In this document: positions 53,478 to 63,194 of the stretch, in pieces
Numbering within the stretch: position 1 is the stretch's first letter
How the letters are laid out: each line of letters opens with the position of its first letter
NCBI GenBank assembly: GCA_910579415.1
Contig: CAJTUY010000005.1
Span: 1-63,279 of the forward strand
From: an uncultured Clostridia bacterium
Lineage (GTDB): Bacteria; Bacillota; Clostridia; UBA1381
DNA length: 63,279 nucleotides
Direction: 5' to 3'
Notes under the pieces: model-generated
The model's database searches: none
Seen by the model: the letters and a program-made list of their open reading frames with translations, nothing else
What the model was told of the DNA's origin: nothing
Made by a program: the position numbers and the translations under genes

Positions 53478-54227
53478 ATGAGATACTATCACAGTTGGAG
53501 TGGCGGCAAAGACAGCACAGCCGCCGTTATACTTGACCATATACATAATTTGCCGCCGTCTACCATTGTTTTCAGTGAGGTTATGTTTGATAAGCAACGG
53601 AATATATCCGGCGAACTTCCCGAACATATAGACTTTGTAAAAAACAAGGCAATCCCTGTCTTTATGAAATGGGGATATGACGTGAAAATCGTACAGGCAG
53701 ACAAAGATTATCTTGACTGTTTTCACAGTATAATCTGCAAATCTAGTACTCCGGAAAGGATTGGAAAGAAGCACGGTTTCCCGTTAGGCGGCAGATGTAT
53801 TGTAAACCGAGATGTAAAAAGTAAAGCAATGTGCAATTTTTTCAAAACTGTAAATGAAGATTTTATACAGTATGTCGGTATAGCCGCTGATGAGATAAAA
53901 TGTCTTGAACGCTTGAACGGCACGAATAAAATATCTTTGCTTGCAGAATACGGTTATACCGAACAAATGGCATATGATTTATGCCGCGAGTATGACTTGT
54001 TATCACCAATATACAATTTTACCAAGCGTAACGGCTGTTGGTTTTGTCCTAATCAGTCGTATGCTGAAATGGCACATCTGAAAAAGTATTATCCGCATTT
54101 ATGGCGAGAACTTGAAAAATTATCACAAGAAAATAATCTTGTTACACAAGGTTTTAAGTACGGAGCTACCTTTGCGGAAGTAAATGCAAAGGTAGCTAAA
54201 ATCATTACAGAAAAGGAGGTTGAATGA
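53478..54227 (+). CDS. PAPS-reductase-like (adenine nucleotide alpha-hydrolase) protein
   Basis: A 249-residue protein of the ATP-pyrophosphatase (PP-loop) fold shared by PAPS reductases, tRNA thiolases and DNA-phosphorothioation DndC. The PP-loop is SGGKDSTAA (~8-16). A C-terminal pair NGCWFCPNQ (~192-200) may bind a cluster or act as redox Cys. Substrate unknown. Because no sulfate-reduction genes are near, a nucleic-acid modification role within the element is more likely. Starts right after the upstream stop; its own stop overlaps the next ATG (ATGA). Confidence 0.75.
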   Translation: MRYYHSWSGGKDSTAAVILDHIHNLPPSTIVFSEVMFDKQRNISGELPEHIDFVKNKAIPVFMKWGYDVKIVQADKDYLDCFHSIICKSSTPERIGKKHGFPLGGRCIVNRDVKSKAMCNFFKTVNEDFIQYVGIAADEIKCLERLNGTNKISLLAEYGYTEQMAYDLCREYDLLSPIYNFTKRNGCWFCPNQSYAEMAHLKKYYPHLWRELEKLSQENNLVTQGFKYGATFAEVNAKVAKIITEKEVE

Positions 54228-54793
54228 TGACTATATATGATATATTGAAAGATAAAAGGCGACAGCAAGTGTTCGATATTATTATCGAGGAAGCCTGTCG
54301 TCAATGGTGTGATTTAATTGATGAGTGTCCCGAACGTCGGACAGGAGAAGGCTTTGCAAATTTCTTTTATGAGATTTTTGAGGATAAAGAAAATGAATAC
54401 ATAAAGGATATGGATTTATCGTTTGTTGAGCAAAACTATGACAAAATTGATTGCGACAAATTCTTTAAGACTACCAACGGTTTTACGGAAATGTACTACA
54501 ATCCCGATGCTGCCGCAGGCGGTCAAATTGTAGAACTTACAATAAACAATGATGATATTGTTGACGCGGCAAAGCAGCATAAGACACCAAAGGAGTTTTT
54601 TTCGTACCTCGAAGGCGTATCAAAAGGCGCATTATATGATGTCGGAACAGCAACATTTAAGGAAACAGCTCAATATTTAATGGATAGCAAAGCCGATTTT
54701 GAGGGCATAAACAAGAAATCAATGCAGGGCTTGATGAAAGCGGCAGGCATTATTCCCGAAAAAACTCATAAGCGTGAGGATATGGAAAGGTAG
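54224..54793 (+). CDS. ICE protein of unknown function
   Basis: A 189-residue acidic, helix-rich protein with no recognised domain. Two halves are visible: an N-terminal ~85 residues rich in aromatic and acidic residues, and a C-terminal part with VDAAKQHKTPKEFFSYLEGVSKG and a Lys/Arg-rich tail. Overlaps the PAPS-reductase-like gene by four bases (ATGATGA) and is followed ten bases on by another unknown gene, with AAAGGAGG as ribosome site. Confidence 0.6.
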   Translation: MMTIYDILKDKRRQQVFDIIIEEACRQWCDLIDECPERRTGEGFANFFYEIFEDKENEYIKDMDLSFVEQNYDKIDCDKFFKTTNGFTEMYYNPDAAAGGQIVELTINNDDIVDAAKQHKTPKEFFSYLEGVSKGALYDVGTATFKETAQYLMDSKADFEGINKKSMQGLMKAAGIIPEKTHKREDMER

Positions 54794-54802
54794 GCGGCGA
54801 CT

Positions 54803-55198
54803 ATGATTACAGCAAGAATACAGTTTTTACAGAATAGCCTAACCGCCGACTTATCGCAAATACCTATACGCTTACACGACGATTTACAGCATATGGGCGT
54901 ACTCACTCCGCAGGATTTAATCTTACTTGATAATGCGCGGACGCTTAAAATCGAGCTATATCCGGCAGATAATCGCGGAGAGCGTATATTGGACTTGATA
55001 GACAAAAAATCTGATACGCTCGGAGCAGTCAACCGTTTATGCTACTCTATCCGTTGTATGGACGCGCGCGATAAGACACGCTTTTTTGATAGCCTTAAAA
55101 ATGGCAATTACAATACACTGTCGGAAGCGCAGCAGGACGCGGATAAATTACGCGAACAGCGTAAAATAAAAAACAGGCAAGATGAGAAATGCAGATAG
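54803..55198 (+). CDS. ICE protein of unknown function
   Basis: A 131-residue mixed helical protein without recognised domain (contains LHDDLQHMGVLTPQDLILLDN and a basic C terminus, LREQRKIKNRQDEK). It lies between the preceding unknown gene and the giant helicase, ending 14 bases before the helicase start, all in one transcription unit. Confidence 0.6.
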   Translation: MITARIQFLQNSLTADLSQIPIRLHDDLQHMGVLTPQDLILLDNARTLKIELYPADNRGERILDLIDKKSDTLGAVNRLCYSIRCMDARDKTRFFDSLKNGNYNTLSEAQQDADKLREQRKIKNRQDEKCR

Positions 55199-55211
55199 CG
55201 AGGTGGATATT

Positions 55212-58200
55212 ATGACAGATGAAACACAACGCATTTTTAATCTGTTACAGAACTCAACACAGGCAATTTCCGACAGCGGTGTATGGCAGTATTTCCTAAA
55301 AACTGCCGCGTGGCATTTCAAGTATTCGTTTAACGACCAAGTCCTTATATTTGCACAGAAATCAGAAGCGACAGCTTGTGCGGGTATGGACGATTGGGTA
55401 AACAAAACGAAAAGATGGGTAAAAAAGGACGCGTCCCCTATCGCACTTGTGCGTGAGAACGGAAATCAATATTGCCTTGATTATGTATTTGACATTTCCG
55501 ATACACAAAGCTATGGTAAGCGTGAAATAAATCTATGGCAGTATGATAACCGATATGAGGAAGCTGTCATACAGACGCTTGAACGGTCTTTCGGCAAATT
55601 AAAGGTTACAACATCAGATATTGACGCTGTAATTTGTGCCGCAAATAACGCAGTCAATGACCGCAAGGACGATTATTTACACGACCTAAAATATGTAAAG
55701 GGCGACAGCTTCTTATCAGGACTTGACAATGTTAATCTTGACGTTCGTTTTCGGCAGACAGCCGCAGCGTCCGTTGCATATATGATTATGCAGCGTATGG
55801 GATTACAGCCTGACAGTACCTTTGACGAATATGATTTTCAATACATACGCGACTTTAATACGGTTGAAACAATGAGTATTCTCGGTAACGCCGTAAGTAC
55901 TATTGCGGAGAACGCGTTAAGGGATATTGCAAAAACAATTCATTTTGAGCAAAAAAAATTTGCAGAGAAAGAAAACAGCGTATATAATGAAAATAACAAA
56001 GAAAAAAATCAAGCAGAAAGGACTGATAAAAATGACAGAAGCAGTAACATACACGAAGGTCGGAGATTACAGGATACCCAATCTGACAGTACCGACAGAA
56101 AAATATCAGATAGGCAAATACGGAATGATGCGAAGGACATACCTGAAAGAACACCGTCCGAACCTGTACTCAATAATGATGATGAAAGGCGAACTTCTGA
56201 AACATCTGGAGGAGATAGACAGGATAACAACACAGCAGGTACAGACGATAGTCGCACAGATGGCGAAAGCAGAGGGATTGACCGAGGAAATGAAATCGAC
56301 AGACCCGTTATTATGGACGGGACTAATGAACAATTTTCTCCATTCAGCGGAGGAAATCGTGTTATCGGAAACGGTATACAGTTAAGTATATTTGATATGG
56401 TACTCCCCACCGAGGAGGAACAAAAAGAATATATTATGAAAGCGGAGCAAGCAAGAAGCTCCGCTTTTTCTATGCCCCAGCAAATTATTGACGAGGTTTT
56501 GACAACAGGCGGCAATGACGCGGACAGCGTTATAAAAATATGCGTTCAGTACAGTAAAAACAAATCGTCCGCAGAAAACATTGATTTTCTGAAAGACGAA
56601 TACGGCACAGGCGGCAAAGGCTTTATATTTGACGGTGACAAGGTATCTGTATGGTGGAATGACGAGGGTATCCGTATTGCTTACGGCGAACGCGCAAACG
56701 GATGCGGCGAACTTATACCGTGGGAACGCACAGAAAAACGTATCGGTGAACTGTTGGAACTCGGCAGATTCGCGCCGCAGGAAACGCTTGATGGAATAAA
56801 CGAATTTGAGCGTATGAGCGCGGCAAGAGACTTTTGGGAACTGCACGGGGATTTAGACAGTGAAAAATATCCTGACCTTAATAACGGCTTCAATAAAGAA
56901 TGGTTTGACGGTGGTTTTCCCGACAGTCAAATGCGAATTGCAGAACTTATGAAAAGTCCTGAAAATTTAGCAGAGTTTGTGAAAATCACTGAAACTCTTG
57001 CTAATCGTTATGCTGACAATCCCGATATTATGCGCTTCCGTTATTATTCGCCTGATAAGGTGTTGCCTAACTTAAAAGATTTACAGCTTGAACACAAGAT
57101 TTTCACCACAAACGATTATCAAAAAAACACCGCCGCACCCTTTATAACGGAGGACGAAATTGACAATCTTCTTACAGGCGGCAGTAATATAGAGCAGAGT
57201 AAAATCAGAATTTATTTATATTTCAAAGAGCATATGGACGCAAAAAAACGTCAGGACTTTTTGAAAAATGAATACGGTACAGGCGGTCATTATAGCGGTA
57301 TTTTCAATGAGTCACACGATTCAAACGGAATAGTATTCAGCAGAGGGGATATATCATCACCTTATGCAAAGGTCAATATTTCTTGGAGTACAGCAGAAAA
57401 GCGTATTGACAGCCTTATAAAATCAGGTAAATACTTAACTGAACGAGAGATTGCCGAGGATATTCCGAAATATTTATCGGAGCAGGAACAGCAGAAAATC
57501 TGTAATGAGAAATATAGCTATCTCAATAATATGGATAAACTATCGCCGGAGGAGCTTCGTCAAACACTCCCGAAGCGTATCGGATATTTTATTGACCTCA
57601 TTGACGATAACGATAAACAGCTTTTTGAGCGTTTTTGGATAGAAAAGTTACTTGACGAAACGGAAATCGGTATCGGTGAAGCCATAAAGGATGGCGAAAC
57701 GCGCCGATGGCTTATTGAAGCGATGAACGAAATCAATAAAACGACCTCAAATACAATGGCAACATATTGGACGCGGCAGTTTGCAAGCGAGTTATCGGAA
57801 ATCAAGAGCGTAACGCTTGAAAAAGTCGGAGATTTTTACGAGATTTACGGTTCGGAAGCAAGAGAAGCCGCAGAGATTTTAGATTTAACGCTTACATCAA
57901 AAGTAATTGACGGTGAGAATTTATCTATGGTTGGTTTTCCGTCACATATAGCTGAAAAATACGCGAAAGTCCTAAATGAAAACGGGTATCTTGTAGCTTT
58001 TGGGAACGATAATAACGAGCAAGAAAAAACCGAAACGTCCGTTGAGGAACAGACGCATAACGGCACAGTGGAAATAACAAAAGATATGTACCTGCTTGAT
58101 ACGGCAGATGTTTTTGTCGTATCCCGTAATAAAGGAACTCTTGTTACCATTGACATTACACCGTCCGAGGAGCTTTTTCGACGTTTAGCCGATAACGGCT

Positions 58201-61200
58201 TGGAACGCACCGAGGAAAGCGAAAACCGAATACTGTACGATACTGATGGCGGTACTTGGAACAGAATTGTCATTCCCGATAAATGGGGTCATAAGTATAA
58301 CAATATTGAGGCTTCAAAGTTTATGACTGACACCGAATATGCGGTGATGACGGAAATATCGGAAATGTTTATACCCAAAGAAGCCGAAATGGACGTACCT
58401 ATCACAGACGAGCCGCAGCAGGTACAAGCACAGCAGGACGCTTCTGACGCAAGTCTTACAGCATTACAGCAAAAGGCGGATGAGATAGCAAAAAAATATG
58501 AAAATTTGTCTATGCAGGAAAAAATAAATATTATTGCGACATCATTCGGCAGTAATACAGGTAAAATCTCAACATCACCCTGTACGGGAAAATGGCGCGG
58601 TTCAAGCGATATATTTATCAACTTTGATAACGGTACGTCTTTTTATATCGGCAACGCTCTTACACAGAAAGCTAAAACGGTAAAAGTACAAAAAGAGTAT
58701 GTAGACCGCTGTTTTATGGAGTATAATCCTGAAATTATAAGTGCAGCAAAAGAAGCGGCTATTTACGCGCTTCGGAAGCGTGAAATAAGAGATAACGCAA
58801 TCGCCGAGCAAAAGGGATTAAAGCCATATACCTTGCTTAATGTTGAGTTTAATGATGGTACATATGACAAAAGCGGCAGGAATATGGGGTGGTATTATGT
58901 AACAATAGCGGTTGACGGTAAAATATATTCCCACATAGAAACCGGACTGAATTATGACATATCAAGCGGTAAAGTAAGTGAAATGCCCACAAGAAAGGAT
59001 TATTTTGTGGCAGGAGGATTAAAAGAAACTGATGTTGATTATGTTTTCAACAATGTAGGACATTCCTCGGCTTCTGCACTTTATTCGCTGCCTATTAGTG
59101 ATGAAGTACGGGAACGTGCGGAAAATACGCTTGCGGAGCGTGTCGCAGAAGCGGACAACGTAGAAAAGATAAGCGTTATAGAGGAGCAGACTCCAGCGCA
59201 GACGGAATTACCACCGCCGAACATACAAAGACCGCAGCCTGTTCAGAATACCGTTATATATCCTGAAATACCACAGTCAGAGCGTCATAACTTTACTATC
59301 ACCGATGATGAACTCGGTTACGGTACGGCAAGTGAAAAATACGCGGCGAATGTTGCGGCTATACGGACGCTCAAACAGGTTGAAGCGGAACACCGTTTGG
59401 CAACTCCTGAAGAACAGGAAAAATTATCACGGTATGTCGGTTGGGGCGGTCTTGCAGACTGTTTCGAGGAAAAACACAGTAAGTATAACGAATTAAAAGC
59501 ATTACTCACTGATGACGAATATGAGCAGGCGCGTACAAGTGTGCTAACCTCACACTATACTCCACCCGTAGTTATACGCTCAATGTATAAGGCTATGGAA
59601 CGTATGGGATTTAAGCAGGGGAATATTTTAGAGCCGTCTTGTGGTATCGGTAACTTTATGGGACTTATGCCTGAAAACTTTTCAGACAGTAAAATTTACG
59701 GTATTGAGATAGACAGTATAACAGGCAGAATTGCACAGCAGCTTTATCAGAAAAACAGCGTAGCAATTCAAGGCTTCGAGGACAGTACACTCCCCGACAG
59801 CTTCTTTGATGTTGCAATCGGTAATGTTCCATTCGGTAATTTTAAGGTTATGGAAAAGAAATATGATAAGCATAATTTCTTAATCCACGACTTTTTCTTT
59901 GCAAAGACTTTGGATAAGGTCAGACCGGGCGGCATTGTTGCGTTTATCACGTCAAGCGGCACAATGGATAAGCAAAATTCAAAGGTGCGTAAATACATAG
60001 CACAGCGCGCTGACCTTGTAGGTGCAATCCGCTTGCCGAATAACACATTTAAGAAGAACGCGGGTACAGAGGTTACGGCGGATATTCTCTTTTTACAGAA
60101 GCGCGACAGAATAGTAGACATTGAGCCTGATTGGGTACACGTTGGACAACACGAAACAGGACAGCCGATAAATCAATATTTCCTTGACAATCCTGATATG
60201 GTACTCGGTGAATTGGTCGAGGAAAGCGGTCAATATGGTATGCAATTAAACTGTAAGCCATATGAGGGTGCAGACCTTGAACAGCAGCTTAATAATGCAA
60301 TTCAAAACTTACAGGCAGAAATTACAGAATATGAATTTGACGATATTTCTGAAAATGACACTGTATCAATCCCTGCCGACCCTGACGTTAAAAATTTCAG
60401 CTATACCATTGTAGACGGGGATATATATTTCCGTGAAAACAGCGTGATGAACAAGGTGGAACTTAATGCTACTGCCCAAAACCGCGTAAAAGGTATGATT
60501 GAAATACGGGATTGCGTCCGTGATTTAATCGAATATCAGACTAAGGATTTCCCTGATTATGAAATTAAGAAACAGCAGTATAAGCTGAATACCTTGTATG
60601 ATAATTTCACTAAAAAATACGGACTTATCAATTCGCGCGGTAACAATACGGCTTTTTCGTCCGACAGCAGTTATTTCCTGCTATGTTCTTTGGAGGAATT
60701 AGACGATGACGGGAACTTGAAACGCAAAGCTGATATGTTCACAAAGCGTACAATCGGCGCGAAAAAAGAAGTAACCCACGTTGATACCGCAAGTGAAGCA
60801 TTAGCCGTGTCAATCGGTGAAAAAGCAAAGGTTGATATGGAGTTCATGACCACGCTTACAGGCAAGACCGAACAGGAATTGTTTGAGGACTTAAAGAGCG
60901 TTATATTCCTCAATCCGTTACACGAGGAAGAAAACGAGCAGTATTTCCCCAAATACCTTACGGCAGACGAATATTTGTCGGGTAATGTCCGTGAGAAGTT
61001 GCGTATTGCACAGAAATACGCGGAAACTGACAGTGCTTTTAAGGTTAATGTTGAAGCATTAGAAGCCGTACAGCCGAAAGACCTGACCGCAAGTGAAATT
61101 ACTGTAAGGCTCGGTACTACTTGGATACCTGTTGAATATATTGAGCAATTTACATTTGAATTGCTTAATCCCTCACCGTATGCGAAAGCCGAGATTGACA

Positions 61201-63194
61201 TTCAATATTCAAAGCTGACGGGTAATTGGAATATATCAGGCAAGAGCAGCGACAAGGGAAATATAAAGATAAACAGAACATACGGCACTCAACGCGCTAA
61301 TGCTTTGAGAATTATTGAGGACACTCTAAACCTTAGAGATGTCCGTATTTATGATTATGTGGAAAACGAGAACGGAAACCGTGTACCCGTACTAAATCAT
61401 AAGGAAACAACAATAGCACAGCAGAAACAGGAAGCTATAAAAGCCGCGTTTGATAATTGGATATGGAAAGACCCTGACAGGCGCAACACGCTTGTGAAAA
61501 TGTATAATGAGAAGTTTAACAATATCCGTACCCGTGAATATGACGGAAGTCATATTACATTCAGCGGTATGAATCCCGAAATACAATTACGGAAACATCA
61601 AAAAGATGCAGTTGCCCGTATTATGTACGGCGGCAATTCCCTTTTAGGACACGTTGTAGGCGCAGGCAAGACTTGGACAATGGCAGCGGCAGCTATGGAG
61701 AGTAAAAGGCTCGGTTTGTGTAATAAACCTATGTTTGTTGTACCAAATCATCTTACGGAACAATGGGCAAGCGAATTTTTACAGCTATATCCCGCAGCGA
61801 ATATCCTTGTTACTACTAAAAAGGACTTTGAGATGAAAAACCGTAAGAAGTTTTGCGGCAGGATTGCGACAGGTGATTATGACGCTATAATAATCGGTCA
61901 TTCGCAGTTTGAGAAAATTCCTATGTCGGTAGCAAGACAAAAAACGCTCCTTATGCAACAGCTTAGAGATACTGTAAACGGTATAGCCGAAGCAAAGGCA
62001 AAAGACGCAGAGCGATTTACTGTAAAACAGATGGAGCGCACGAGGAAAAGTATTCAAGTAAAACTTGATAAACTCAATAAGCAAGACCGAAAAGATGATG
62101 TTGTTACCTTTGAGGAATTAGGTGTTGACCGTATGTTTGTAGATGAAGCGCACAACTACAAAAATCTGTTCCTTGTAACAAAAATGCGTAATGTCGGCGG
62201 TATTGCACAGACTGACGCGCAAAAGTCAAGCGATATGTTTATGAAATGCCGTTATCTTGATGAACTCACGGGCAATAAAGGCAATGTCTTTGCAACAGGT
62301 ACGCCGATAAGTAATTCGATGGTTGAACTTTATACTATGCAGAGGTATTTGCAGTATGATATGCTCGAAGAACAGGATTTACAGCATTTTGACGCGTGGG
62401 CATCTACATACGGCGAAACAGTTACCGCGATTGAACTTGCACCGGAGGGTACGGGATACAGAGCGAAAACACGCTTTGCAAAATTCTTTAATATACCCGA
62501 ACTGATGAATATGTTTCGCGAGGTTGCGGATATTCAGACAGCAGATATGCTTAAATTACCTGTTCCCGAAGCAGAGTACCATAATATAGCGGTTGAGCCT
62601 ACCGAACTGCAAAGAGAAATGGTTGCCGAACTCGGCAAACGTGCGGAAGCGATACGGCACAGTAATGTTGACCCTACCATTGATAATATGCTCAAAATCA
62701 CGAATGACGGACGCAAACTTGCACTTGACCAGCGTCTTATAAATGATATGCTCCCCGATGAGGACGGTACAAAGGTTTCTGCTTGCGCTGATAATGTATT
62801 TGAAATATGGAATAAAACTACCGACTTTAAAGGTACGCAGCTTGTCTTTTGCGACAGTTCAACACCTAAAAAGGACGGTATTTTTAATGTGTATGACGAT
62901 ATACGCAATAAGCTGATAGCAAAAGGTGTTCCCGAAAGCGATATTGCCTTTATTCACGATGCAGATACCGATGTACGAAAGAAAGAACTGTTTGCAAAGG
63001 TGCGGAGCGGTGATGTCCGTATTCTGCTCGGCTCTACTCAAAAGATGGGCGCAGGTACTAATGTTCAGACGCGTTTGTATGCGTCGCACGATTTAGACTG
63101 TCCGTGGCGTCCGTCAGATGTAGGACGGATTTTGCGGACATTCAAAATAAAAAAGAATGTGGAGGTAACAGACAATGGCAAAGACAATTTTTGA
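55212..63194 (+). CDS. Giant ArdC/MutS-I/N6-methylase/SNF2-helicase ICE protein, truncated at its C terminus
   Basis: About 2660 residues. N-terminal ArdC-like single-stranded DNA-binding domain (~10-100); charged, disordered linker (~246-396); two copies of a small domain with FLKDEYGTGG (~459) and FLKNEYGTGG (~683); MutS-I-like module with VGDFYEIYG (~872); N6-adenine methylase with EPSCGIGNF (~1474) and NVPF (~1538) in place of NPPF; then a SNF2-like helicase with GHVVGAGKT (K2153) and DEAH (2311-2314). These proteins may protect incoming DNA or assist conjugation. After CPWRPSDV the sequence leaves the family and stops, losing the last helicase motif. ATG at 55212 follows GAGGTGG. A tnpV gene lies inside the linker in another frame. 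Confidence 0.85.
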   Translation: MTDETQRIFNLLQNSTQAISDSGVWQYFLKTAAWHFKYSFNDQVLIFAQKSEATACAGMDDWVNKTKRWVKKDASPIALVRENGNQYCLDYVFDISDTQSYGKREINLWQYDNRYEEAVIQTLERSFGKLKVTTSDIDAVICAANNAVNDRKDDYLHDLKYVKGDSFLSGLDNVNLDVRFRQTAAASVAYMIMQRMGLQPDSTFDEYDFQYIRDFNTVETMSILGNAVSTIAENALRDIAKTIHFEQKKFAEKENSVYNENNKEKNQAERTDKNDRSSNIHEGRRLQDTQSDSTDRKISDRQIRNDAKDIPERTPSEPVLNNDDERRTSETSGGDRQDNNTAGTDDSRTDGESRGIDRGNEIDRPVIMDGTNEQFSPFSGGNRVIGNGIQLSIFDMVLPTEEEQKEYIMKAEQARSSAFSMPQQIIDEVLTTGGNDADSVIKICVQYSKNKSSAENIDFLKDEYGTGGKGFIFDGDKVSVWWNDEGIRIAYGERANGCGELIPWERTEKRIGELLELGRFAPQETLDGINEFERMSAARDFWELHGDLDSEKYPDLNNGFNKEWFDGGFPDSQMRIAELMKSPENLAEFVKITETLANRYADNPDIMRFRYYSPDKVLPNLKDLQLEHKIFTTNDYQKNTAAPFITEDEIDNLLTGGSNIEQSKIRIYLYFKEHMDAKKRQDFLKNEYGTGGHYSGIFNESHDSNGIVFSRGDISSPYAKVNISWSTAEKRIDSLIKSGKYLTEREIAEDIPKYLSEQEQQKICNEKYSYLNNMDKLSPEELRQTLPKRIGYFIDLIDDNDKQLFERFWIEKLLDETEIGIGEAIKDGETRRWLIEAMNEINKTTSNTMATYWTRQFASELSEIKSVTLEKVGDFYEIYGSEAREAAEILDLTLTSKVIDGENLSMVGFPSHIAEKYAKVLNENGYLVAFGNDNNEQEKTETSVEEQTHNGTVEITKDMYLLDTADVFVVSRNKGTLVTIDITPSEELFRRLADNGLERTEESENRILYDTDGGTWNRIVIPDKWGHKYNNIEASKFMTDTEYAVMTEISEMFIPKEAEMDVPITDEPQQVQAQQDASDASLTALQQKADEIAKKYENLSMQEKINIIATSFGSNTGKISTSPCTGKWRGSSDIFINFDNGTSFYIGNALTQKAKTVKVQKEYVDRCFMEYNPEIISAAKEAAIYALRKREIRDNAIAEQKGLKPYTLLNVEFNDGTYDKSGRNMGWYYVTIAVDGKIYSHIETGLNYDISSGKVSEMPTRKDYFVAGGLKETDVDYVFNNVGHSSASALYSLPISDEVRERAENTLAERVAEADNVEKISVIEEQTPAQTELPPPNIQRPQPVQNTVIYPEIPQSERHNFTITDDELGYGTASEKYAANVAAIRTLKQVEAEHRLATPEEQEKLSRYVGWGGLADCFEEKHSKYNELKALLTDDEYEQARTSVLTSHYTPPVVIRSMYKAMERMGFKQGNILEPSCGIGNFMGLMPENFSDSKIYGIEIDSITGRIAQQLYQKNSVAIQGFEDSTLPDSFFDVAIGNVPFGNFKVMEKKYDKHNFLIHDFFFAKTLDKVRPGGIVAFITSSGTMDKQNSKVRKYIAQRADLVGAIRLPNNTFKKNAGTEVTADILFLQKRDRIVDIEPDWVHVGQHETGQPINQYFLDNPDMVLGELVEESGQYGMQLNCKPYEGADLEQQLNNAIQNLQAEITEYEFDDISENDTVSIPADPDVKNFSYTIVDGDIYFRENSVMNKVELNATAQNRVKGMIEIRDCVRDLIEYQTKDFPDYEIKKQQYKLNTLYDNFTKKYGLINSRGNNTAFSSDSSYFLLCSLEELDDDGNLKRKADMFTKRTIGAKKEVTHVDTASEALAVSIGEKAKVDMEFMTTLTGKTEQELFEDLKSVIFLNPLHEEENEQYFPKYLTADEYLSGNVREKLRIAQKYAETDSAFKVNVEALEAVQPKDLTASEITVRLGTTWIPVEYIEQFTFELLNPSPYAKAEIDIQYSKLTGNWNISGKSSDKGNIKINRTYGTQRANALRIIEDTLNLRDVRIYDYVENENGNRVPVLNHKETTIAQQKQEAIKAAFDNWIWKDPDRRNTLVKMYNEKFNNIRTREYDGSHITFSGMNPEIQLRKHQKDAVARIMYGGNSLLGHVVGAGKTWTMAAAAMESKRLGLCNKPMFVVPNHLTEQWASEFLQLYPAANILVTTKKDFEMKNRKKFCGRIATGDYDAIIIGHSQFEKIPMSVARQKTLLMQQLRDTVNGIAEAKAKDAERFTVKQMERTRKSIQVKLDKLNKQDRKDDVVTFEELGVDRMFVDEAHNYKNLFLVTKMRNVGGIAQTDAQKSSDMFMKCRYLDELTGNKGNVFATGTPISNSMVELYTMQRYLQYDMLEEQDLQHFDAWASTYGETVTAIELAPEGTGYRAKTRFAKFFNIPELMNMFREVADIQTADMLKLPVPEAEYHNIAVEPTELQREMVAELGKRAEAIRHSNVDPTIDNMLKITNDGRKLALDQRLINDMLPDEDGTKVSACADNVFEIWNKTTDFKGTQLVFCDSSTPKKDGIFNVYDDIRNKLIAKGVPESDIAFIHDADTDVRKKELFAKVRSGDVRILLGSTQKMGAGTNVQTRLYASHDLDCPWRPSDVGRILRTFKIKKNVEVTDNGKDNF
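56032..56385 (+). CDS. tnpV: TnpV-family protein overprinted in an alternate frame of the giant helicase gene
   Basis: A complete 117-residue TnpV (transposon-encoded) protein in the +1 frame relative to the helicase ORF. The family pattern is evident: VTYTKVGDYRIPNLTVP, IGKYGMMRRTYLKEHRPNLY, AKAEGLTEEMKSTDPLLWTGLMNN and the AEEIVLSETVYS ending. An AAAGGAC ribosome site lies nine bases before the ATG at 56032. It sits within the disordered Asp/Arg/Thr-rich linker of the large protein (residues ~274-391), whose odd composition is explained by the tnpV codons. It starts inside a longer open stretch (from 55927), but only from 56032 does it match the family. TnpV is small and probably an accessory or Xis-like factor; its role is not settled. 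Confidence 0.8.
   Translation: MTEAVTYTKVGDYRIPNLTVPTEKYQIGKYGMMRRTYLKEHRPNLYSIMMMKGELLKHLEEIDRITTQQVQTIVAQMAKAEGLTEEMKSTDPLLWTGLMNNFLHSAEEIVLSETVYS

Noticed and set aside
55927..56031. Upstream extension of the nested tnpV frame (35 extra residues rich in Lys)
   Set aside because: Family similarity and the ribosome site both begin at 56032; the upstream part is simply an open frame in AT-rich DNA.
56009..56515. 168-codon minus-strand open frame over the helicase linker
   Set aside because: Ser/Leu-rich mirror of the Asp/Arg-rich linker; no start signal. The same stretch already has two supported plus-strand frames.
63119..63135. Group II intron 5' end as the cause of the helicase truncation
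   Set aside because: The sequence after the break (GTAGGACGG) does not fit the GTGYG intron start, and the following gene is tnpV, not a reverse transcriptase.
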